In this document: piece after piece, positions 52,926 through 62,185 of the stretch
Position numbering within the stretch: the stretch's first letter is position 1
Layout of the letters: the number at the start of each line of letters is the position of its first letter
Source of the DNA: UBA6183 sp943372215
Lineage (GTDB): Bacteria; Bacteroidota; Bacteroidia; UKL13-3
NCBI GenBank assembly: GCA_943372215.1
Contig: CALRXU020000008.1
Span: forward strand, 62,001-126,000
DNA length: 64,000 bases
Direction: 5' to 3'
Notes under the pieces: generated by a model
Told to the model about the DNA's origin: nothing
The model's input: the letters and a program-made list of their open reading frames with translations, nothing else
The model's database searches: none
Position numbers and translations under genes: made by a program

Positions 52926-53024
52926 AATTATAAATATTTCTTTTTTCTGGTGTTTGTTAGTGAAAACCTCTTTAGTTCCCACTTGCAAACCATGTTTATA
53001 TTTGATGGAGCAAAGTAACAAACA

Positions 53025-53051
53025 TTACTTCGCAGTGTATTTGCGAAGTAA
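53025..53051. promoter_or_regulatory. 10-base inverted repeat between recA and acs
   Basis: Perfect arms TTACTTCGCA (53025-53034) and TGCGAAGTAA (53042-53051) have a 7-base loop. On the minus strand it could form the terminator of acs, although the T run after it is weak, or a leader hairpin for recA. Confidence 0.5.
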
Positions 53052-53073
53052 ATAAAAAATACCTTACCAAATT

Positions 53074-53088
53074 GCTAATAATTTTAGC
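53074..53088. promoter_or_regulatory. candidate SOS box upstream of recA: GCTAA-TAATT-TTAGC
   Basis: This 5+5+5 palindrome lies 149 bases upstream of recA and just outside the acs stop codon. Fifteen bases (TGCTAATAATTTTAG) are identical to the sequence at 61399-61413 at the start of the LexA-like XRE-S24 gene. Co-occurrence at recA and a LexA-like gene suggests a damage-response operator. Confidence 0.5.
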
Positions 53089-53090
53089 AT

Positions 53091-55010
53091 TTAGCGGTGT
53101 GCCCCTGATTTGATTTCATCCACTACCCCTGGATCCAGTAAGGTAGAAACATCGCCCAACTGTTCTGTTTCACCTTCAGCAATTTTGCGTAAAATTCTTC
53201 GCATAATTTTTCCACTGCGGGTTTTGGGCAATCCATTTACAAACTGAATATGATCTGGACGGGCTATTGGGCCAATAACACGGGCAACTGTTTGGCAAAT
53301 ATCCAGCTTGGTTAGTTGCACATCGTGATGAATCCCATCAAAAATGATATAGGCATAAATACCTTGTCCTTTTATGTCATGAGGATACCCAACTACTGCG
53401 CTTTCAATAACTCCAGTATGGCTGTTAATGGCATTTTCCACCTCTGCGGTGCCAATGCGGTGACCACTTACATTTAATACGTCATCTACACGCCCCGTAA
53501 TCCGGTAATTGCCCTCTTCATCTCTGAGGCATCCATCACCAGTAAAATACAATCCCGGGTAGGTGGCAAAATAATTGGTTCGGCAACGTTCATGGTCGCC
53601 ATAAGTTGTTCGAATCATGCCAGGCCAAGGTTGTTTGATGCACAGGTTACCACTAACTCCATTCCCTATTATTTCTCGCCCCTGTTCATCAACCAATACC
53701 GGCAATACTCCTGGTAGTGGCAATGTGGCGTGTGCAGGTTTAGCGGGAGTTACACCTGCTAAATTAGAAATCATAATACCTCCTGTTTCTGTTTGCCACC
53801 AAGTATCTACAATGGGACAATTGCCTTTGCCAATGTGTTTATAGTACCATAACCAAGCTTCTTCATTTATAGGCTCACCAACCGTTCCCAATACTTGCAA
53901 GGATGATAAACTTTTATCTTGAATGAACTCCAACCCAAAACTCATTAAACTGCGAATAGCCGTAGGAGCCGTATATAAAATGTTTACCTGATGTTTATCT
54001 ACAATTTCCCAAAAACGCCCAGCATCAGGCCAAGTTGGAACACCTTCAAACATTAAAGTTGTTGCTCCTGCACTTAATGGCCCATAAATAATGTAACTGT
54101 GACCAGTAATCCAGCCAATATCTGCCGTACAAAAATGAATTTGACTGGGCTGATATTGGAATACGTTTACAAAGGTATAATTGGCCCAAATCATATAACC
54201 TGCTTGGGTATGCACCACCCCTTTGGGCTTTCCTGTTGAACCAGATGTGTAAAGAATAAACAACATGTCTTCCGCATCCATCACCTCGGCAGGAAAATCA
54301 GGATTGCCTTGTTCTATTACGGTATTAATTTCATCTTCCCACCATACATCACGCCCTTTTATCATGCTCACTGGAGTAAGGGTTCTGCTATAAACAATAA
54401 CCCGTTTTACAAAATCGCAACTGGTTAAAGCATCATCAATAATGCTTTTTAAAGGCACTTCTTTCGCCCCTCTATATGCACCATCACAAGTAATAATGTA
54501 GCTTGCTTGAGCATCTTGCAATCTATCAGCAATAGCATTAGCCGAAAAGCCTCCAAAAATAACAGAATGAACTGCGCCAACGCGTGCGCAAGCTAAAACA
54601 GCAATGGCCAATTCAGGAATCATACCCATATAAATGCAAACCCGATCTCCTTTTTTAACCCCATTATTTTTTAACACCCAGGCAAATTGGTTTACTTTAA
54701 ATAACAACTCACGATAAGTAATGTTGCGCGACTCTTCTTCTGGGCTATTAGATTCCCACAGGATGGCAGTTTTATCTCCAAATGCTTCTATATGCCTATC
54801 TAGGCAATTCTCGGTAATGTTTAATTTGCCCCCTTTAAACCAGTTTACCTTTGGCTCTGTAAAATTCCACTCCAACACCTTATCCCACTTTTTATGCCAT
54901 TTAAATTGTTCGGCTATCTCAGCCCAAAACGCTTCTGGCTGCGTAATACTTTTTTGATAGGCTTCCTGATATTGGGCAAGGCTATTGATTTGATATATTG
55001 GCTTCATCAT
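53091..55010 (-). CDS. acs: acetyl-CoA synthetase
   Basis: The 639-residue AMP-forming enzyme makes acetyl-CoA from acetate, ATP and CoA. Visible motifs are YTSGSTGKPKGVVHT (P-loop-like, near residue 258), DTWWQTETGG, YFTGDGCLRDEEGNYRITGRVDDVLNVSGHRI and the catalytic Lys region KTRSGKIMRRILRK, whose lysine is the acetylation target in the family. An ATG one codon later is equally possible. It is a single gene on the minus strand upstream of recA. Confidence 0.96.
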   Translation of the reverse strand: MMKPIYQINSLAQYQEAYQKSITQPEAFWAEIAEQFKWHKKWDKVLEWNFTEPKVNWFKGGKLNITENCLDRHIEAFGDKTAILWESNSPEEESRNITYRELLFKVNQFAWVLKNNGVKKGDRVCIYMGMIPELAIAVLACARVGAVHSVIFGGFSANAIADRLQDAQASYIITCDGAYRGAKEVPLKSIIDDALTSCDFVKRVIVYSRTLTPVSMIKGRDVWWEDEINTVIEQGNPDFPAEVMDAEDMLFILYTSGSTGKPKGVVHTQAGYMIWANYTFVNVFQYQPSQIHFCTADIGWITGHSYIIYGPLSAGATTLMFEGVPTWPDAGRFWEIVDKHQVNILYTAPTAIRSLMSFGLEFIQDKSLSSLQVLGTVGEPINEEAWLWYYKHIGKGNCPIVDTWWQTETGGIMISNLAGVTPAKPAHATLPLPGVLPVLVDEQGREIIGNGVSGNLCIKQPWPGMIRTTYGDHERCRTNYFATYPGLYFTGDGCLRDEEGNYRITGRVDDVLNVSGHRIGTAEVENAINSHTGVIESAVVGYPHDIKGQGIYAYIIFDGIHHDVQLTKLDICQTVARVIGPIARPDHIQFVNGLPKTRSGKIMRRILRKIAEGETEQLGDVSTLLDPGVVDEIKSGAHR

Positions 55011-55112
55011 AAAAAGGTTTATACTCTATATTTTTTTACCAAGCTACTAAAAGTAATGAATAATTTATGCCATTAACTTTTTTCTATACATTTTAATTTA
55101 TAATTTTCGCTT

Positions 55113-56390
55113 ATGAATGAAGTATCAATAAAAGCACAAAACCTAAAAGGTTCTGAAATTATTAAGCTGGCAGGGGAAATTAACCAGAAAATAAAAGCGG
55201 GCGAACAAATTTACAACTTAACCATTGGAGATTTTAACCCCCAACTTTTTCCGATACCTGATTTATTAAAGCAATACATTATTGATGCTTACCATAACAA
55301 TGAAACCAATTATCCACCGGCAGACGGCATACAAGAGTTAAAAACAGCAGTAATTAACTTTATCGCTAAGCACGAGGGTCTTGTATTTAAACAGGATGAA
55401 GTAATGATTGCAGGAGGGGGACGTCCTTTAATTTATGCCATATATCAAACCTTGCTTGATCCAACTGATAAAGTATTGTATCCAGTGCCTTCATGGAATA
55501 ACAACCATTACTGCCATTTGAGTGATGCACAAAAAATAGAGATTGTTGCAAAACCAGAAAATGGCTTTATGCCAACTGCCGCAGAATTGTTGCCGCATAT
55601 TAAAGAAGCCACTATATTGGCTTTATGCTCTCCACTGAATCCTACTGGTACTACGTTTACGCAACAAGCACTCAACGATATTTGCGAATTGGTATTGGCA
55701 GAGAATAAAAGACGAACGGGCCTACAAAAGCCGTTGTATGTTTTATACGACCAAATTTACTGGATGCTTACTGCTGATGGCATTACACACTATAATCCCG
55801 TGAGTTTATTTCCTGAGATGAAAGCATATACCATTTTTGTTGATGGCATTTCAAAATCACTTTCAGCAACGGGTGTTCGGGTAGGTTGGAGCATGGGGCC
55901 TGCATCGGTTATTGCACGCATGAAATCAATACTGGGACATATTGGGGCGTGGGCACCCAAAGCGGAGCAGGTGGCTACTGCCAAGTTTTTATCAGATGAT
56001 GTTGCTTTGCAAGCATACCTGCAAGGGTTAAGCAATAAAATCAATACCCGTTTTACCGCTTTATACCAAGGTTTTGAAGCATTGCGTACCAAAGGACATC
56101 CCGTGCAAATTATTGCGCCACAAGGCGCTATTTATTTAACAGCGCAATTTGCTTTACTTGGAAAAACAACAGCCACTGGAAATGTTATTTCTACAACAGA
56201 AGACATTACCGCTTATCTGTTAAATGAAGCCAAATTAGCCGTAGTTCCATTTACTGCATTTGGTTGCGAAACGGGTACTGATTGGTACAGGATTTCTGTG
56301 GGTACATTAGATGAATCTGACATTCCAGCCCTACTCAATCAACTAGAATCAGCGCTGGATAAATTAACCACTGCCTCTATGGCACAATAA
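55113..56390 (+). CDS. PLP-dependent class I/II aminotransferase
   Basis: The 425-residue fold-type I aminotransferase shows the family signatures YNLTIGDFNPQLFPIPDLL (start), NETNYPPADGIQELKTAV, the Asn/Pro segment LCSPLNPTGTTF, YDQIYW, and the PLP lysine in VDGISKSLSATGVRVGWSMGP. Such enzymes transfer amino groups, often from aspartate or aromatic amino acids; the substrate is not clear. It is a single cytoplasmic enzyme gene ending at a terminator. Confidence 0.92.
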   Translation: MNEVSIKAQNLKGSEIIKLAGEINQKIKAGEQIYNLTIGDFNPQLFPIPDLLKQYIIDAYHNNETNYPPADGIQELKTAVINFIAKHEGLVFKQDEVMIAGGGRPLIYAIYQTLLDPTDKVLYPVPSWNNNHYCHLSDAQKIEIVAKPENGFMPTAAELLPHIKEATILALCSPLNPTGTTFTQQALNDICELVLAENKRRTGLQKPLYVLYDQIYWMLTADGITHYNPVSLFPEMKAYTIFVDGISKSLSATGVRVGWSMGPASVIARMKSILGHIGAWAPKAEQVATAKFLSDDVALQAYLQGLSNKINTRFTALYQGFEALRTKGHPVQIIAPQGAIYLTAQFALLGKTTATGNVISTTEDITAYLLNEAKLAVVPFTAFGCETGTDWYRISVGTLDESDIPALLNQLESALDKLTTASMAQ

Positions 56391-56398
56391 AATTGGTT

Positions 56399-56437
56399 AT
56401 AAAAAAAGCTGTTCAATGAAGAACAGCTTTTTTATTT
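56399..56437. terminator. bidirectional terminator hairpin
   Basis: AAAAAAGCTGTTC and GAACAGCTTTTTT arms enclose a short loop between the convergent aminotransferase and SlyD-like genes. Confidence 0.88.
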
Positions 56438-56916
56438 TAGTGGTGATGTCCACCTGGGCCATGAACATGGCCGTGAGATAACTCTTCGCCAGTTGCTTCA
56501 CGCACTCCAACTACTTCAATGTCAAAATTTAATTCAACACCTGCTAACGGGTGGTTGCCGTCAACTGTTACCGTTTCAGTTCCCACTTCGGTTACGGTTA
56601 CCAAAAAACGTTGTTCTTCCGTACCAGCTTCGAACTGCATGCCAGGGCTAATTTCCTGCGTACCAAATGCACTTAAAGGCACTTGTTGAATCATTTCCTC
56701 GTTACGCACACCATACCCTTTTTCTGGTGCAATTTTCAACTGGAATTTATCTCCCAATGCTTTGCCTTCTAACCCCTCTTCCATACCTAGGATTAAATGA
56801 CCCAAACCTTGAATGTAATTCAATGGTTCTTTACCGGAACTGCTGTCCAGTATTGTGCCTGCATTATCGGTTAACGTATAATGAATGGACACTACGCTGT
56901 GCGTACTTACTTTCAT
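56437..56916 (-). CDS. slyD: FKBP-type peptidyl-prolyl isomerase, SlyD-like
   Basis: The 159-residue protein has the SlyD layout: FKBP core (residues about 5-70 and 130-145) with the insert-in-flap domain (about 70-125, ending VTEVGTETVTVDGNHPLAG), and a His-rich tail (SHGHVHGPGGHHH) that could bind nickel. It speeds up proline isomerisation and may act as metal chaperone. It is a single gene. Confidence 0.93.
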   Translation of the reverse strand: MKVSTHSVVSIHYTLTDNAGTILDSSSGKEPLNYIQGLGHLILGMEEGLEGKALGDKFQLKIAPEKGYGVRNEEMIQQVPLSAFGTQEISPGMQFEAGTEEQRFLVTVTEVGTETVTVDGNHPLAGVELNFDIEVVGVREATGEELSHGHVHGPGGHHH

Positions 56917-57008
56917 AATGATGCGATTAATGGGAAAATTCCCGATTGATGTTTTAAAGCGGGCAAAGATGGGCTTATGGATGGAATAAGCAAATTAAAA
57001 ACGCGATT

Positions 57009-59975
57009 TTATGCTTCATTTCTACTATTTTCTCGGTCAATTACAGGCAAACGCTTCATGTATTCTACCTCAATACTAATAAAATCATATTCCTCTGCCA
57101 CTTTTCCAGTAATTTGGTAACAGCCATTGCCTGTAAAAGGGTATTTTCTGGCACTATCCGGAAAATGTACCGTATCAATCCAGTGTCCTTCCGTATCAAC
57201 AAAAGTACCAAAGTACATGCGTTCTTTTTTGGATGTTTGGGTACTCTTGGTATTTACCAAATACCCAAGAATAGTAACCTGTTGGTTCAGGTATTGTTTT
57301 AACTCCTTTGCCGTAAACGTTGATGTTAATTTATCCCTTAATAATTCAAATGGTGAGCTTAATGTAAAACCCAATAATTCCATTTCATCAAATGCTTCAT
57401 CAATTTTTGAATCTACCAATACGGGCAGGTTAAATTTTTTATGTATGGTCTTAAATAGGGTATTTGCATGGTCAATGGATATGGGGTGTACCAACGTATG
57501 CACTTGCCACAACAATTCTTTTTTGCCTCTGCCCGTAAAACCAAATGTTCCTGCCCTAATCAGCAAGCGCATTTGTTCAATGGAAAGAGCAACACGCTCC
57601 GTAAAGTTTTCTAATCCTGTAAACGGACCATTAGCCAAACGCTCTTTTAGCAAAGCATTTCGGGTATGTTCTGTTAACTCGGCAATAAGTTCAAGTCCCA
57701 AATAAATGGTTTTCCCTTTTATTACAGTTTCATGATTACTATGGTTTACACAAGGCATTTTGATTACTGCTCCATGCATGCGTGCTTCATGTACATATAA
57801 CTCTTTACGGTAAAACCCACCTCCATTATTTAAAGTAGCTACCATATATTCAAGCGGATAATGAGCCTTTAAGTACAATGCTTGATAACTCTCCACAGCA
57901 TAACTGGCGGAATGCCCCTTTGAGAAAGCGAAATTGGCAAAACTCTCTATCTGATTCCAGATGTCAGTAATTGTTTTTTCATCATGTCCCTTTTGCAGAC
58001 AGTTTTTAAAAAAGCTTTCGCGCACCTTAAAAAACTCGTTGCGCTGTTTAAACTTCCAACTCATTCCTCTGCGCAAGTAATCCGCCTCGGCTAAAGTTAA
58101 GTCAGCAAATAAGTGAGCCACCTTAATCACATCCTCCTGATACACCATCACACCATATGTTTCAGCTAAAATATCATACAATTGTGGCAGCTGTGCCCTC
58201 ACTTTCTCTCGTAACGATTGATTCCTGAATCGGTCAATATATGCCCGCATCATACCACTTTTTGAAACGCCCGGGCGTATGATGGAACTTGCTGCCACCA
58301 ACCTTAAATAATCATCAGCGCGCAGCTTGGCCAATAACATGCGCATACCTGGAGATTCTACATAAAAACAACCAATGGCTTTACCCTCACGTAACAGTAC
58401 TTTTACTTTTTCATCTTGTGTAAATTGTTTGATGTTGTGAATATCAATATCAATCCCCTTGTTTTCTTTGACAATATGTAACGCATCTTTAATCTTTCCT
58501 AAACCTCGCTGGCTTAAAATATCAAATTTAAACAACCCGATATCTTCCGCTTCTAACATACTAAACTGCGTGGTGGGATAACCCTTAGGTGGCAAAAATG
58601 TGGCAGAGTATGCTGTAATGGGTTCTTCTGAAATGAGTATGCCGCTGGCATGTATGCTTAAATGACTCGGAAATTGCTGGATGAGTTCGCTATAACGCAA
58701 TATTTTTTTTCCCATATCATCTATATCCGGATATTTATGTGCGACTTGTAGCCGATCTATTTCACCAGGTGGTAAACCAAATACTTTACCCAATTCGCGT
58801 ATTACCGCATCATGTTGAAACGTGCTGTATGTTGCTAACAGAGCTGCTTTGCCATCTTGTCCAAATCGCTCAAAAATATAGCGTGTTACATCATCTCTAT
58901 CCGTCCACGAAAAATCAATATCAAAGTCAGGGGCGTTGCTTCTGTTTTCATTAATAAACCGTTCAAAATACAAATCCAGTTCAATGGGGTCCACATCGGT
59001 AATGCCAATGAGGTAGGCCACTATACTATTTGCCCCACTGCCCCTGCCCACATGGTAATAGTTTTTATGGCGTGCATAATTTACAATATCCCAATTGATT
59101 AAAAAGTACGATGCGAAAGTCATTTTTTGAATCACCTCCAACTCTTTTTCCATGCGCTTTTGTGCTAGCAAATAAGCTGCTGGTTGTGGGTAACGGTATG
59201 ACAAGTTTTTAATACACTCACTGCGCAATAGGGCCATGTCGTTGCTAATACCATCCGTGTAATGTTTTTTGTTTTTACCTTTTAGTTTACCAAACTCAAA
59301 CATTACGCTACATGTGTTTAAAAGTATTTGTGTATTGGCAATAATATGTGGGTAGCTGCTGTAAGCAGCCAGCAATTCAGCTTCTGGCAACATCATTTCA
59401 TTGCCTTTTGCGTGGTCTGTTAAAGACAATTTGCTCAATAAGGTATTGGTATCAATGGCGCGTAATAAACGGTGTGCGTTAAACTGTTTTTTTGCGGCAA
59501 AACTAACTTCATGCAAAGCCACCAATTTCTGGGTTTGATTTTTACAGGGAGAAAAAGGCAGTTGTTTTAAATCGTTTAATGATACTCCGATGAACTCATT
59601 GTCATTTAATTTCCAGCCCTTGTAAGTGGTTAATGGATAAATGGTGTACGCTTGAGAAAATGTTGGTGCAATTGCATCGAAGGGAATTTGCCCATGTAAA
59701 TGTTTGGTAAGGTGCTCATTCAACTCTTTAAAGCCAGAGTTGGTTTGCGCCAAACCTATATATTGTTGTTGTACCCCATTTCTAAAATCAATACCCACTA
59801 CTGGTTGCAAGGGTTTACCTTCCGTTAAACGCAAGGTTTCCAGCACCGCGGAAGTATTGTTAATATCCGTAAGTGCAAACGTGCGGTAGCCTCCAAGATA
59901 CACGGCATTCAGCAATTCCTTAATGGAATAGGTTCCGTAACAAAAGCTGTAATAGGTGTGGCAGTTGAGTAGCAT
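57009..59975 (-). CDS. DnaE-family DNA polymerase III alpha, short error-prone (ImuC/DnaE2) type
   Basis: The 988-residue polymerase begins with a PHP domain (residues 1-200, LLNCHTYYSFCYGTYSIKELLNAV), in which the first His of the usual HxH is Asn. The catalytic aspartates are in NAPDFDIDFSWTDRDDV, followed by GDV-type palm motifs, SILSQRGLGKIKDAL and FSKGHSASYAVESYQALYLKAHYP, then helix-hairpin and OB-fold regions near the end. It is shorter than replicative DnaE (about 1160 residues) and sits next to a DinB-type polymerase and a LexA-like repressor, the setting of translesion DnaE2. Confidence 0.9.
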   Translation of the reverse strand: MLLNCHTYYSFCYGTYSIKELLNAVYLGGYRTFALTDINNTSAVLETLRLTEGKPLQPVVGIDFRNGVQQQYIGLAQTNSGFKELNEHLTKHLHGQIPFDAIAPTFSQAYTIYPLTTYKGWKLNDNEFIGVSLNDLKQLPFSPCKNQTQKLVALHEVSFAAKKQFNAHRLLRAIDTNTLLSKLSLTDHAKGNEMMLPEAELLAAYSSYPHIIANTQILLNTCSVMFEFGKLKGKNKKHYTDGISNDMALLRSECIKNLSYRYPQPAAYLLAQKRMEKELEVIQKMTFASYFLINWDIVNYARHKNYYHVGRGSGANSIVAYLIGITDVDPIELDLYFERFINENRSNAPDFDIDFSWTDRDDVTRYIFERFGQDGKAALLATYSTFQHDAVIRELGKVFGLPPGEIDRLQVAHKYPDIDDMGKKILRYSELIQQFPSHLSIHASGILISEEPITAYSATFLPPKGYPTTQFSMLEAEDIGLFKFDILSQRGLGKIKDALHIVKENKGIDIDIHNIKQFTQDEKVKVLLREGKAIGCFYVESPGMRMLLAKLRADDYLRLVAASSIIRPGVSKSGMMRAYIDRFRNQSLREKVRAQLPQLYDILAETYGVMVYQEDVIKVAHLFADLTLAEADYLRRGMSWKFKQRNEFFKVRESFFKNCLQKGHDEKTITDIWNQIESFANFAFSKGHSASYAVESYQALYLKAHYPLEYMVATLNNGGGFYRKELYVHEARMHGAVIKMPCVNHSNHETVIKGKTIYLGLELIAELTEHTRNALLKERLANGPFTGLENFTERVALSIEQMRLLIRAGTFGFTGRGKKELLWQVHTLVHPISIDHANTLFKTIHKKFNLPVLVDSKIDEAFDEMELLGFTLSSPFELLRDKLTSTFTAKELKQYLNQQVTILGYLVNTKSTQTSKKERMYFGTFVDTEGHWIDTVHFPDSARKYPFTGNGCYQITGKVAEEYDFISIEVEYMKRLPVIDRENSRNEA

Positions 59976-60032
59976 TTTTTAATACCTGATTTGAGGATTA
60001 GCCAGATTAAATTAACGGGAGCAACAATTATC

Positions 60033-61220
60033 CTACCTCTTTATCCCATTAAATGGGTTCATGTGGTGCATTTTAAATCCGGTACCAGCGGCACGGGCAA
60101 CCGCTTTATCTCCGTAGCGCTTGCGGATTTGGTCCATGGCTACACAAAGTTGTACTTGCTCTGGTGTTTGATCAAACAAATTGTACTGATGGCCTCCATG
60201 TACCAAATGGCTGAACCTAATGCCTATTAAACGAATCAACAAGCGTTTTTGATAAAGCTTATCAAACAGTTCTTTCACTTTCTCAATTAACAGGTGGTCT
60301 AATGATGTATATGGAATACGGGCCTGCATGGTGTAGGTATTAAAATCGGAGTAACGAATTTTTACCGTTACACATGCCGTAAGTTGTTGTTCGCTTCGCA
60401 ATTGAAAAGCCAGTTTCTCAGTCATGCCAATAAGTAATCCTTTGAGGTATTTTACATCAATGGTATCTTTATCAAAAGTCCGTTCAGTGCTTATTGATTT
60501 GCGCTCGGAATACGGTTCAACAGGGCTGTTATCAATGCCTTGTGCTTTGCGCCAAATTACACCTCCGTTTTCACCCAACACCTGTTGCATCAACTCCAAT
60601 GGCATTTCTTGTAATGTTCGAATCCACATTACACCCATACCTCTTAACAACTGATACGTTTTATCGCCCACCATGGGAATTTTTTTAATGGACAATGGTG
60701 CCAAGAATTCCTTTTCTGTACCGAATGAAATCTGTTTTTGCCCATTAGGTTTAGCCTCGCCTGTTCCTACTTTAGAAACCGTTTTATTGGCCGACATGGC
60801 AAAGGATATGGGCAGGTTGGTTTCTTTGATAATGCGCTGCCGCAATTCGGTAGCCAACTTGTAACAACCAAAAAATTTATCCATGCCCGTTAAATCCATA
60901 TAAAACTCATCAATAGATGTTTTTTCGTAGAGGGGAACGGTTTCTTTTATCATTTCTGTAATGATGTCAGAATATTTGCTGTACTCTGCGGAGTCTCCCT
61001 TCACAATAATGGCATCTGGACATAACTGTTTGGCCTGACGCATGGGCATAGCTGAATGGATGCCAAACTCTCTGGCTTCATAACTGCAAGATGCCACCAC
61101 TCCCCTATCACTGGTACCACCAACCAATACGGGCTTCCCTATCAGCTTCGGATTAACCAAGCGCTCTACCGAAACAAAAAAAGAATCAAGATCAATATGT
61201 ACGATATTGCGGGGCAACAT
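60033..61220 (-). CDS. dinB: Y-family translesion DNA polymerase (DinB type)
   Basis: The 395-residue enzyme has the Y-family palm motifs HIDLDSFFVSVERL (first Asp near residue 10) and TSIDEFYMDLTGMD (catalytic DE near residue 104), CSYEAREFGIHSAMPMRQAKQLCP in the fingers, and the little-finger domain in the last third. It copies past DNA lesions with low fidelity. It is 57 bases upstream of the DnaE-type gene in the same direction, so the two are probably one operon, and it is divergent from the XRE-S24 repressor. ImuB, which lacks catalytic residues, is excluded by the intact motifs. Confidence 0.93.
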   Translation of the reverse strand: MLPRNIVHIDLDSFFVSVERLVNPKLIGKPVLVGGTSDRGVVASCSYEAREFGIHSAMPMRQAKQLCPDAIIVKGDSAEYSKYSDIITEMIKETVPLYEKTSIDEFYMDLTGMDKFFGCYKLATELRQRIIKETNLPISFAMSANKTVSKVGTGEAKPNGQKQISFGTEKEFLAPLSIKKIPMVGDKTYQLLRGMGVMWIRTLQEMPLELMQQVLGENGGVIWRKAQGIDNSPVEPYSERKSISTERTFDKDTIDVKYLKGLLIGMTEKLAFQLRSEQQLTACVTVKIRYSDFNTYTMQARIPYTSLDHLLIEKVKELFDKLYQKRLLIRLIGIRFSHLVHGGHQYNLFDQTPEQVQLCVAMDQIRKRYGDKAVARAAGTGFKMHHMNPFNGIKR

Positions 61221-61352
61221 TTTGGTTGGTTGTTAGTTGGTGTTTGGCATTATTTGCTAAATTTGGAGGAGCGGATTGGACAATTGTAAAATGGCTAAAA
61301 TACCACCCTGCAATTATCCAATCATCCCATTTGGTTCCTCCGAGTTATCAAT

Positions 61353-61381
61353 CAAAATAAATTCACTTGCAATATTACCAA
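61353..61381 (-). promoter_or_regulatory. candidate dinB-dnaE promoter
   Basis: On the minus strand TTG (61381-61379) is followed after 19 bases by TATTTTG (61359-61353), one base short of the TAnnTTTG consensus. The TTG lies inside a weaker copy of the candidate SOS box at 61377-61391. Confidence 0.4.
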
Positions 61382-61414
61382 TATTTTTAGTATCATTGTG
61401 CTAATAATTTTAGT
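61377..61414. promoter_or_regulatory. two candidate LexA-like operator boxes
   Basis: Box 2, GCTAA-TAATT-TTAGT at 61400-61414, ends at the ATG of the XRE-S24 gene and shares 14 of 15 bases with the box upstream of recA. Box 1, ACCAA-TATTT-TTAGT at 61377-61391, is weaker. The same stretch can be read as a direct repeat of 14 bases (61380-61393 and 61403-61416, 13 of 14 identical or nearly so) with starts 23 bases apart. Position suggests autoregulation and control of dinB. Confidence 0.5.
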
Positions 61415-62185
61415 ATGAGTAAAATTTCTAACAATATCAGGCACTTACGCTCTTTAAAAGGGTGGAGCCAGCAGCAATTGGCTGAAAAATTAAACATTAC
61501 CCGTGCACGTATTGGTTCGTATGAGGAAGAACGAGCTGACCCTCCCGTGGATGTATTAATCAGGTTAAGCACCATGTTTCATGTGGCTATTGATGCCCTG
61601 CTAAAGTGTGATTTAACCAAAGTTGATAGTCATGCATTGATGAAGGTAGGGCAAAACCGCATTCTTTTCCCCATTATGGTAGATGCCAATAACAATGACT
61701 TGGTTGAAGTGGTTACGGCACGGGCTTCTGCGGGCTATTTGAATGGGTACAGTGACCCAGAGTATTTTGAGAACCTGCCCAACATGAATCTCCCCTTCCG
61801 TATTACAGGTAAACACCGCGCCTTTCCTATTAAGGGCGATTCCATGCCTCCGTTACAAGACGGAAGTTATGTGGTGGGCAAGTTTGTAGAGTCTATCAAA
61901 GACATTAACAATGGCAGTACTTATGTACTTATTACCAAAGAGGAAGGCATTGTTTATAAAAGAACATTCAAAAAAGGCAATTTCTTAGAGCTGCACTCCG
62001 ATAACAAAAATTACGAGCCTTATTCTGTTCATGTGGCCGATGTGTTAGAGGTTTGGCAATTTGTGTGCACCTTAAACGTATCTGACAAAAAGGAAGAAGA
62101 GCTAAACCTAGAAAGTATTATGAATATGTTAAAAAGTATGCGAGTGGAAATGGAAAGTTTGAAACAACATATTGCAAAACATTAA
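61415..62185 (+). CDS. LexA-like XRE-S24 transcriptional repressor
   Basis: The 256-residue protein has an XRE-type helix-turn-helix (residues 5-62, LKGWSQQQLAEKLNITRARIGSYEEERADPP) and a C-terminal S24 peptidase domain (about 125-215): Ser in IKGDSMPP and Lys in IVYKRTFK form the catalytic dyad. RASAGYLNG, about 30 residues before the dyad Ser region, offers an Ala-Gly site for self-cleavage. A C-terminal helical tail of 35 residues follows. It is divergent from dinB. It resembles phage CI repressors, but no phage genes are nearby, so a chromosomal SOS-type repressor is likely. Confidence 0.88.
   Translation: MSKISNNIRHLRSLKGWSQQQLAEKLNITRARIGSYEEERADPPVDVLIRLSTMFHVAIDALLKCDLTKVDSHALMKVGQNRILFPIMVDANNNDLVEVVTARASAGYLNGYSDPEYFENLPNMNLPFRITGKHRAFPIKGDSMPPLQDGSYVVGKFVESIKDINNGSTYVLITKEEGIVYKRTFKKGNFLELHSDNKNYEPYSVHVADVLEVWQFVCTLNVSDKKEEELNLESIMNMLKSMRVEMESLKQHIAKH

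Noticed and set aside
52926..53021. N-terminal extension of RecA to 53021
   Set aside because: The extension has no family counterpart and covers the leader; RecA proteins begin around the ATG at 52925.
57127..57705. Open frame of 192 codons on the plus strand inside the DnaE-type gene
   Set aside because: It lies opposite conserved polymerase sequence; its translation has no recognisable domain.
61415..62185. XRE-S24 gene as a prophage repressor
   Set aside because: No integrase, structural or lysis genes are nearby and it is divergent from dinB-dnaE; a chromosomal damage-response repressor is more likely.
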